Below, piece after piece: positions 10,518-18,363 of a DNA stretch of 24,470 nucleotides; within the stretch, counting starts at the first letter, position 1; each line of letters starts with the position of its first letter. The notes under the pieces are model-generated. The model did no database searches and had not been told where the DNA came from. It saw nothing but the letters and a program-made list of their open reading frames with translations. Origin of the DNA: Suillus spraguei (lineage: Eukaryota; Basidiomycota; Agaricomycetes; Boletales; Suillaceae); NCBI GenBank assembly GCA_016800925.1, contig JABCPU010000840.1, positions 1-24,470 on the forward strand. Reading direction: 5' to 3'. The position numbers and the translations under genes were made by a program.

Positions 10518-11572
10518 ACCTAGTTCATAAGAAATTTGGCCAACAGGACCTTTAGCCTCGAGTGTACAGTTCTATCATTATTATTACTGCTGTACTGGCA
10601 GTGTTATTAGCGTTGGCTTGAGATAGAGCCGGTGCGAAATTCAAACCTACCTGGTGTATGACATGTGGTACTAGGTTGACATATGTCAAAGCCTGCAGTG
10701 TTCAACTGAACAAGCTATATTTGGAGCTCAGCTGGACGTGTCCATAAACGCTTGTCTTGATTTCCACGGTACCATCTCTCAGCGGTTTTGTTTTGTTTCA
10801 CTTGGAATATGCTAGTATGCAGAATGCATATTCGGTAAAGTAAGTACTGTGTGATAGACGAAATTATGAAAGTGGCGCCGCGGAATAGACCGTAACTAAC
10901 CTAGTCACTGCGGAAGTGGAGAGACCTGGAAAAGACCATGTAAACACACGTAGCAAACAACACAAATTCCGAGGTGTTAGACCTGTGAGTATCCGACACT
11001 GGAAAACTCCCAATTGCTGAGGTGCACAAAAACACTAGCACTTAAACCAACATCAGGATTCTGTGTTTCTCATTTCCGATTTGTATCTGAATACAATCAT
11101 ATTTGACTCGGAATAGCGTCTGGTTACAAATGCGAGGATCCTATACTTCTGGGTACCCGCCAGCTTCTGGTCACTCTCAAACTGAGAGGAAAATATAGAT
11201 ACTCAGCTAGCACTGGTATCTTAATGCTGCGCTGGCTTTTGCAGGCAGTGAGACCAGGAAGGAATATATATATATGCGACAACTCAAGTACATATCCTGT
11301 GATTTTTGCGAATGCGCTGAAGGAAAGACATAGCAACAGAAAAGACAGACCAGTAGTGCATAGATTTGTTGACACGGATTGCCAGATTGAGGTGTGACAA
11401 AGGGTTAGGCGAAATGGAAAGCGCAAGGAATCCGAGAATAGCAAGCGGTGATTTGGATTTGCTGGCATTGCATATGACCCTTGGGAGAAAGTGGAACCAT
11501 GAAACGAGCACACATAGAAAGAGAAGGAGACCAGAAATGCCCATATCATAGAATAGACAGGAACAAACTTAC

Positions 11573-12010
11573 AACATCTCGTACCAGTGGATGAAGATCA
11601 CGTTTAAACTCAGAGCGGGACATAGTACCATCAACATCGCCCTGAGAAGCTTGAGACCGGATCATGCATCAACCGAGAGCAGAACGTGGCCGTGGCACCA
11701 TCAGCGTCGCCTAAGTTTGAAAGACGAGATCGCGCACATCCTGAGAGCAGAACATGGCCATGGCACATCAACGTCGCCTAAGAAGCTCGAAAGATGTACC
11801 AACTGAGAGACGTGGCACCATCAGCATCGTTTTGGAAGATGAGATCACACACTGACTGAGAGTGGGACATGGCCGTAGCACCATTAGCGTCGCATAATAA
11901 GCTCATTTGAGACTTACCCCAGGCTCTGGCGGTTTGGTTTCAAAGGTAAAACTGAATGACTGTGGTTTTGAAGATAGTTTGAGCTTGATCTTACCTGTGT
12001 TGTCTGACAT
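11573..12010 (-). CDS. First two exons of an unrecognised gene inside the copy 2 extra block
   Basis: Exon 1 (12010-11918) encodes 31 residues starting MSDNTGKIKLKLSSKPQ and ends exactly at a GGG|GTAAGT donor in phase 0. Exon 2 (11641-11573) lies between CTCAG and GTAAGT. It is 69 nt long, in phase 0, and reads GDVDGTMSRSEFKRDLHPLV plus three residues. The clean phase agreement supports real exons. Later exons further down the minus strand (toward about 10910) could not be assigned, so the gene is partial or decayed. The 276-bp intron between the exons consists largely of degenerate copies of exon 2. No family was recognised. The Lys/Ser/Phe-rich start looks disordered. Confidence 0.4.
11590..11905. 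repeat. Degenerate minisatellite derived from an exon
   Basis: About five units of roughly 50-70 bp lie in tandem. On the plus strand each carries a variant of GTGGCACCATCAGCGTCGCC, and most follow a CTGAGAGCAGAACATGG-like stretch. The unit nearest 11641 is coding exon 2 of the minus-strand gene; the others fill the preceding intron. Several units keep an AG directly before the GCGACG start, so they look like duplicated acceptor-plus-exon cassettes. Confidence 0.7.
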
Positions 12011-12352
12011 GGCGCAAGTTGACAATGGACTTAGAGAGAAATTTGTCGAAAAATGAAAATGTACATAGTATACTTGAATCCAACCATATGCAGACATAGA
12101 AAGACTGAATTTCCCGAGCCAGTTGGTGACTAGCTGTAGACCAAAGGAAGGCTTCGGTTACGATACATGGCTCTGACTTCTCTGGTTGAAATCTGAATTT
12201 AAGTTCAGCCACACCATAGCACATTGAAGGATGATCGTGCACACTGCAACACAGAAGAACTTCGAACGGAGCAATAATCTGAATAAGTGGCACTAGGAAA
12301 ATTGAGTCTTGCATTACAATACGTGGAGCACCTGCTAGGTCCAGCACACAAC

Positions 12353-12812
12353 TCAGACCAACAAGTCTGCATTCTCGGAAACTCCTCGAGGCTTCTCGTC
12401 TTCCCAAACGCTTCCTATCTCAATGGTTTCGTGCGCAGTTTCCGCGCTCGACTGGGGTTCCATTGCCTCATTCTTCTTTGCAAGAGCATCGTGATAAATG
12501 CGTCTTGAAGCGAACAGCCCAAGAACACCCATCACGATTGCGTGTGCTCCAGCATAGAATGCATAGTACTTAATCTTGGGCTCACTATGAGCGAGGTGCA
12601 GGAAAATGATCCCCATGCTATGACGAGTTTGCAAAGTCAGAGGCTACACGCAAGAAATCTTTGTAGTTCTCCAAGGAAGAATACTCACCAAAGCGTTGCC
12701 GCGGTGCGGAGGCTACATGGATCAAATTTCAGCTCGCTTCAGGGTTAGCTCATTGATGGTGGTGGACATACAGGTGAAGTATGGTAGCGGCAACTGGATT
12801 TACAACTTCCAT
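12353..12812 (-). CDS. Two-helix membrane protein, copy 2 (intact)
   Basis: Exons 12812-12772, 12712-12689 (24 nt) and 12617-12353 give 109 residues with consistent phases (2, then 2) and good donors (GTATGT, GTGAGT). The protein starts MEVVNPVAATILHLLRT. Hydrophobic helices span about 8-31 and 39-58, with C22 encoded across the second splice. A basic segment ASRRIYHDALAKKNE follows, then an acidic tail ending ENADLLV. After C22 the spacing IIFLHL..P35..K38-x-Y40-A41-x-Y43 matches the divergently transcribed neighbour starting at 13123, so the two genes are paralogues. The membrane location is inferred from hydrophobicity. I do not recognise the family. The intact frame, compared with the shifted copy 1, suggests this is the working copy. 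Confidence 0.65.
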
Positions 12813-13122
12813 CTTGGGCGTGAAGTGCAGCAAGGTGACGATATAGATATAACATTAACATTTGCTTTATGTCAGAGGAGATGAGGCACTGCCTGTCACT
12901 GCAGGGGCCCGTTGGAACATCTTGTTGACGAATTCTGCGTTGCACCCGAACGTGAGAGATGTGCATCATTGATGACCAGAATAGCATTCACGTCACCATA
13001 GCAGGTCGCTGTCGACGTCCAACGCCTGGCGGCCGCGTATCTCCTGTGTGAGTTATAAACATATCAGTCAGTCCAGATCCTAGCACCATTTTTCACCTCC
13101 GCCAGTGTAATCGAACAATATC
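12813..13122. promoter_or_regulatory. Shared promoter region of divergent pair, copy 2
   Basis: The 310 bp between the two start codons is almost the same length as in copy 1 (309 bp) although the sequences have diverged by substitutions and indels. Both genes must be driven from here, so coordinated expression is plausible. No specific factor site could be identified. Confidence 0.35.
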
Positions 13123-14025
13123 ATGTCACACTTGCTCGAGTCTCCACCGTTGACCGAGGAGCTGACTGTCAAGAAAGTGTTGCAAGCCATCGGTACTGGT
13201 ATCTTTATCCTGTAAGCAATTGAATCAATTAGATGGTAGAAAGTTTGTGATGTGAAGCTGATCACTACTCCTGGACAGTTCGAACATCATCAATAGTATC
13301 TGGTGAATTTTAAGTTCTTCTTCACTCCACTGATCTAGAAATTGCAAGCTAGCATTGCAGTCATTTTCGTCTATCTTGGCTCAACCATTCCGGTACTGAA
13401 GCCATATGCCACCTATGTTGCTGGCTACACGTTTGGGGCGAGGATCATCTTTCTCATACCATTGTTTTTTATTGGATGCTATTGGTGCTGTCTTCGATTG
13501 GTAGCACCGAAGCAGGCTGGAAGCAGTTTTTCCGAATGGGTTTCGAAATTGCAAGCACACTCCGAAGCCTTGAGTCTAAACCACGGAAAAATGAGTAGGA
13601 GGTGGAGAATATTGTACGCATTGTCCTGCACTGGATACCTTAATGCTCGTCAGACTAACCAGTTTATGTGACTTACAGTCATGGTGAAATGTTCACATTA
13701 AACCGAAAGGGCGGCTGCTGACGTTCTTGTGGTTCCAGCCATCATGGGCGTAAACAACATCTTCAATGGCTTGATGTATGGCTTCCGCTCATGGAAAGGA
13801 CCTGACTCCGGGTACCAACTTCCGATGGCTGTCATTTTCCTCATGAGTGGCGCCAATTCAATTCAAATCGCCTACGTAGGAAGGCTGTCAATAAAGAAGG
13901 GCGCCAGAGATGAGACTATGACAATGGGCAATAATGACGGTCAGCCTGAATCGAATGAGGTCATTCCAGCATGTGAACATAAAGACGACGATACCACAGT
14001 GAAGTCGTTGTTATACGGGAAGTAG
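13123..14025 (+). CDS. Four-helix membrane protein, copy 2 (intact)
   Basis: Exons 13123-13211, 13279-13302 (24 nt), 13353-13648 and 13739-14025 total 696 nt and encode 231 residues. Donors 1 and 2 (GTAAGC, GTGAAT) are reasonable; donor 3 (GTCAGA) is weak and was chosen because it alone keeps phase with exon 4. The N-terminus MSHLLESPPLTEE is polar. Hydrophobic helices lie at about 24-46, 59-86, 124-150 and 164-183, and the second carries the Cys/Trp-rich FFIGCYWCCL. A loop of about 37 residues after helix 2 is charged, and the tail is acidic (EHKDDDTTV). C38 is split by the second intron, as C22 is in the minus-strand paralogue, and the following P51, K54, Y56, A57 and Y59 keep the same spacing. 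It is probably a small multi-pass membrane protein of unknown function. Confidence 0.65.
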
Positions 14026-14508
14026 TGGAAATGGCAGCATGGTGGTGAGTCAGCCGTCTCCCAATGAATCCTTGCCGAGCATTGAATATTCCAACAGAAA
14101 TGCCCTGATACATGTATAAATCAGTACTTTTTGTGATTGAGATGATACAATATTATTCACCTCCTCTGGTCTCGCCACCTACTAAGAGGTCACGATAGGT
14201 AAGTATTAGTATCTGAAGAACAGATGAGCCTGGAGTACATGAAACTCGAAGGAACCTTTCTTTGGGCAATGACTCGCTAGTAGCAGGACATGAATCACTC
14301 CCAAAAGGTTTGGTGTTGCGATTCACCATGAATTGTCCCAAGATTGTTTAGGGTGAACTCGTGAAAAAACGCTCGGATTATTCGTCCGTCCATGTGCATT
14401 ATTTTCATCCGACGATGCATTCTACTCTGTGATCTTTAATGAGTTCCCCGTGATCATGAGGAAGGAATGGAAACACACATACAACCGACGTTCCAGCCAC
14501 AGCCAGCC

Positions 14509-14639
14509 ATGACAGAAGGCGCCATTAGACTCCCGCCTGTGAACACTACCTGTTCGACGGTTTCAACCCAAGCTTCTTGGCCGAGGCCAGTCCCGGATAT
14601 ATGCTGGAATTCTGCAAGAGAGAGCTGTTCACGCTGTAA
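14509..14639 (+). pseudogene. Orphan first exon (MTEGAIRLPP), copy 2
   Basis: This is the counterpart of 9922-10052. It begins with the same ATGACAGAAGGCGCCATTAG sequence and ends at a similar GCT|GTAAGG donor. Small length changes in the middle shift the frame, so the residues after VN differ from copy 1. The duplication ends about 130 bp further on, and no downstream exon is visible. It is a relic or a non-coding passenger. Confidence 0.35.
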
Positions 14640-14769
14640 GGGATCGTTTCAATACTGAGTATCCTCAAATATTTTATTTCGCTCAAACTCAGGTCGAGGC
14701 GACGAGTAGTGCTTTACCCTGACGAGGTGGATATTTGATCACCAGAAGTGAACGCAAGGAAGCAACAGT

Positions 14770-15380
14770 CAATTTTCTGGGAGTGAAGACGTGTCATAGG
14801 ATAGTGCTAGTGCAGGAATTGCTGGGAATAAAACTTGAAGATCTGAGATTTTTCAACAGTCGCGATTTTATACCATGAGTACAGAAGGCTTAGTCTCCTG
14901 AATTCAGACCTTGAATGATGAGAGGAAGATAGTCACTCCAAGATTGACTTTACAGTTGCGTTGACGAGGCGTTTTTCGCCCTGTTTCGTAGCCAGAAGCT
15001 CGCTGGGCAAAGGCGGCAGAGATTTATTCGGCATCCTTCCAGAAGTTCCAGCTGCGTCCTGATGGGGCATAATGCATAATAGCGTGAAGCGCGATGGTCA
15101 CTAGCGCTCAGGAACAGTACAATTCAGATTCCGACGGAGGACGGCGAAGTAACTGAAGTTCTGTTCTGTCCAAGACAGAGTCCTCAGGTATGTGTATCAT
15201 TTCCAAGTGAAATTTGTAAGCTAAGTAATGTGCGCTGCTGTTGCAACGTTTTGTCCAGGCCTATTGGTGTTCGACTAGAAGTATATGCCTTCGTTGGCGC
15301 ATTTATGTTATCGTCTACATCTGAACAACACACTTCGGGACACTCACAAAAATGAACCAAGCTGATACAGCTACCAATTC
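14770..15380. other. No clear gene; scattered coding-like scraps
   Basis: The region just past the duplication end has a plus-strand piece, PEARWAKAAEIYSASFQKF (about 14990-15060), and another, STIQIPTEDGEVTEVLF, that runs to a CAG|GTATGT donor near 15187. They could be exons of the decayed gene that follows, but stops and frame changes prevent a model. Confidence 0.25.
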
Positions 15381-15386
15381 TTCACT

Positions 15387-15909
15387 TGATAGGACTTGGC
15401 AAGTGTGATTGTGAAAGCTGTTCGTTATACGAACTAATATTTTGCAGGCCAGGAAGAATTGTTCGCGAGGCAAGATCCGACCGCCAAAGCGAATATCACG
15501 CTCGTCTTGAAGGCGATCTGGGATGTACCGACTCAAATATCATATGCCGGTCAAATTATAGTCACCTTTTCCTCGATCGAGAATCCATACAGGCCATTTC
15601 CGACGCACTGTAAAGTACTGAGGTTGGGTGGAATGTTGATGAAGATCTCTTCCAGCGATATAATGAGGTACTTGCTCTTTCTCCCCATCTTGTGGTATTT
15701 ATAATACTTCTCCAGGATATGGAGCTCGTTGAAGGGGCGTTTCGTCCGGAACTGTAGTGACTTCCAGGTAGGCCCATTTTCATACCATTTCCATCTGTTG
15801 AATTATCTCCCACTGCAGGGGTTGCAAATGATGCACGATACCCCAAGCTTTGGGGGTTTCTCGCATGCTTTCCTGACTTCTGTGACGAGTTTCTCAAGGG
15901 TTTACACTA
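15387..15909 (+). pseudogene. Decayed multi-exon gene of unknown family
   Basis: Several plus-strand pieces read like protein and sit between plausible splice sites. A frame containing SHLFLDRESIQAISDAL is followed, after an in-frame TAA at about 15611, by TEVGWNVDEDLFQRYNE up to a GTACTT donor. After a CTCCAG acceptor comes DMELVEGAFRPEL. After a further CTGCAG acceptor comes RYPKLWGFLACFPDFCDEF, ending at TAA near 15894. The pieces do not all join in one frame, so this is called a relic. No family was recognised. Conservation of the individual pieces in other fungi is the needed test. Confidence 0.3.
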
Positions 15910-16740
15910 AACTATAGTTCCATTTCGGGCATAGACCCGAATCATACTGGCGTCGAGTGAATACGCTCTCGGATATCACTTTCCCAATATTAAACCATCT
16001 CAATGGTCTATGTTGGATGTTGGAGAGTAACAGAACTTGTCACTGAGGTATGCTATTCTCTTTGATAGGCGACGAGTATATCATCAACTGATTCCACACA
16101 GTCTTGTAGGTAACGAGAATATTGCAATGATCGCTGGCCACTTGACTGAGCAAAATGTTTTCAATTGGGACAGTTAGCAGGCATTGTCTCCCTACCTTTT
16201 CATCCGACAAAGGGTTCGCCGATTTGTATTGCAACTTTTTGACCAGTTTGTCAAATAAGGTGAGAATTATGTTAACACCTTGAGCATACGAACCACGATG
16301 ATGCAGTATGTGGGTCTAGGACGAGCATATGGGGGACACGTAACTCGAGGATTACTGGATCAAGACCTGGCACCATTCGATGCATGATGTGACTTATCAT
16401 CGCTACAGGAACCTCTGATCTCCAGGTATGTGACGGCTCGCTTGATGGTATGGTGTCCATCCGAACTCATTCATGTTATGGGATCAGTATCTACGCACCT
16501 ACTTATCCCGTGCTGACATATTTTCCATCCATATTCTGATGTACTAAACTAATGAACTTCGTGTCCGGAGATGTCACAGGTGTCACACACGCTACAAGGT
16601 GTGACGCGTGATACGTCTAGCCACAAAGAATAGCAAAGAACAATCATCGGCTTTGTACGTTTTACTGTCTAAGATCTTTGTCCTCCTCGAACATACTTAA
16701 GTCAAGCCTTCTCCCTCAACTTGCCTCAACAAACAATAAA
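15910..16740. other. Intergenic, no gene seen
   Basis: No supportable coding region. A small inverted repeat, GTCACAC..GTGTGAC, lies at about 16581-16604, within a GTGTCACACACGC/GTGTGACGCG context. The last 100 bp before 16742 are CT-rich and end in CAACAAACAATAAAC, a fungal-looking 5' leader for the next locus. Confidence 0.4.
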
Positions 16741-16942
16741 CATGCAGGCAGTCCAGAAGATAGCAGCCAGTTCGGGAGTTGACGTCCCAGATACGCCACG
16801 AAGCATCGTGAGTGATCAATTTTGCAAATTATAAGAACCCATGTCTCATAATCATCCTCAATCGTTTTAGCTAATGCATTCACGAGTGGCCATACCAGTC
16901 TGTCTATCTATTTCAGATGTGTGATCTGATGCAATGTTGACG

Positions 16943-18108
16943 ATGGACCAGGTTTCAGGTCACTCCGCCTTGGAGCTCCAAGACCAGGATACCAATACCG
17001 AACGACATCAAGAGTTGAACGCGGGTTCACACCAGATCTTGACCTCGTGGATTCTGCCATGGATAAAATAAAAGACCTTGGTCAGCAGCTTGCGGAAAAG
17101 CACGACAAAATCACTGAATCGACAAACCTGGACAAAAGACCTGGATTGGATTTTGGGCGCTTGCCAGCTAAAGTCTTGTCTAAGATTTTTGACTACGATC
17201 TCATAGACAGCGATCATTTGGGCCGCAGATCAGATCCGTCTCCCATGCAGTTAGCCAGAGTATGCCGAACATGGAGGGAAGTTGCCGTGGGCATGGCTGA
17301 ATTGTGGTGCAAACTCTCACGTTGACGATGACCGCAGAGAGTGGAAGCGGTCAGCTTTCTACTATGATTCGTGGCTCAAGCGATCAAAACACTGTCCGCT
17401 CTCGTTGCAACTCTGCCCTGGGTACGCCAAAGGTGGGACAGCCGAACTACGACGCCTTGTTCAACCTTATATGAGCCGAGTTTCATCTCTTGATATCGTA
17501 CTCTGGGACGATGTCAAACCAGAACATTTGCTAACAGACCTCCCCGCAGCACTTCAGGAGCTTACCGTATACTTTGGCGACTGCTTTGATGCTTCAGTCG
17601 CGGCACAATCTCTCTCACAACTGCCACCCACTGTGCGTAGCCTCAGGATTTTAAACCGGACATTTGGCCTAGGCTGTTTACTTTCTCTCGATCTTGTATG
17701 GGCCCACCTGACACACGTCGAGATCGTATTCGCCCACGAAATGTGCTGCATTTCCTTCTTTTATGCCCCAACCTCACCTCCTGCAAGCTCACATTAAGTC
17801 AACCAGTGTTCATGTGTCCTCGAGTTCAATGCATGAGACTCACACACGCGAATCTTCAGTCATTATGCATCATTTGTCCCGAGGACTTCAAACCAAACCC
17901 ACTCCCTGTACTGTTCAATGCACTCACGCTCCTCAAGTTACGCACCCTCGAGATTCGCTATGGAAAGTTGTCATCCCCTCATGAGGAGTTGCAGGCGTTT
18001 TTGCTACGGTCAAAATGTCCCCTGGAGATCCTGATTTTCGACGCTGTAGTGATACCACCGCGGACCAGCAGGGTGACTTTATCGCCATCATTCCTTCCCT
18101 TAAAATAG
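16943..18108 (+). pseudogene. F-box protein gene with three frame changes
   Basis: Consecutive frames read as one F-box protein. The N-terminal part MDQVSGHSALELQDQDTNTE is in one frame to about 17040. The next frame begins VDSAMDKIKDLGQQLAEKHD and includes the F-box core GRLPAKVLSKIFDYDL..LARVCRTWREVA..LWCKLS, ending at a TGA at 17323. The frame then shifts to VDDDRREWKRSAFYYDSWLK and LPPTVRSLRIL, and shifts back near 17745 to VLHFLLLCPNLTSCKLTLSQ, ending at 18106. A helical region, then an F-box, then an LRR-like segment is the usual plan of the large basidiomycete F-box families, whose members recruit substrates to SCF ubiquitin ligases. No intron signals explain the shifts. An upstream ATG at 16742 with a GTGAGT donor at 16808 might be a 5' exon. 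Sequencing error is the alternative to true decay. Confidence 0.7.
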
Positions 18109-18289
18109 AATGTAGGTTGGATACCTCAAGCAGACCCGTGCTACGAGGCACGGTTTCCATAGACGGGCACGAGTCTACTGAGGACATTTTGGGTACATAG
18201 AATTTGTAAGCTATTTATGTAAATGAAAAGTTGAGATTACGTTTGCTCAGTGGTGTCCGGGGTGCATGGCGTCATGAACTTGGTGCTAC

Positions 18290-18310
18290 TGACGTCACAA
18301 GCTCCTATAA
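18290..18310 (+). promoter_or_regulatory. CRE-like palindrome and TATA-like box upstream of the Ish1-type gene
   Basis: TGACGTCA, the full palindromic CRE/ATF consensus, lies at 18290-18297, 67 bp before the start codon at 18364. TATAA follows at 18306-18310. In fission yeast ish1 is a stress-responsive gene linked to the Spc1 MAP kinase pathway, whose bZIP factor Atf1 binds CRE-type sites. A similar control here is inference from position and sequence. Confidence 0.45.
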
Positions 18311-18363
18311 GTGCGTGCTCCCATTATTCTGCCACTACTCTCACCTTCTCGTTCAACACAAAC

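Larger units (their letters stand above)
10195..14769. repeat. Tandem duplication, copy 2, with a 1.26-kb extra block
   Basis: Second copy of the 6665-10194 unit. Collinearity starts at the RING exon 2 sequence near 10197, breaks after ACTAAC at about 10900, resumes at about 12165 and ends near 14769, beyond which copy 1 has no match. The unmatched block, about 10901-12160, is either an insertion into copy 2 or a deletion from copy 1. Without that block the copies are about 3.3 and 3.5 kb. Confidence 0.85.

Noticed and set aside
11264..11275. TA dinucleotide run as a regulatory or origin element
   Set aside because: Only about 5-6 units, common in fungal non-coding DNA, and no associated feature.
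11124..11549. 141-codon minus-strand frame in the copy 2 extra block
   Set aside because: It crosses the probable intron after exon 2 and includes a TATATATATA run; the hydrophobic look reflects T-rich antisense sequence.
6665..14769. The repeated unit as a transposon or LTR element
   Set aside because: No terminal inverted repeats, long terminal repeats or transposase were seen at its edges, and the boundary cuts through a host-like gene.
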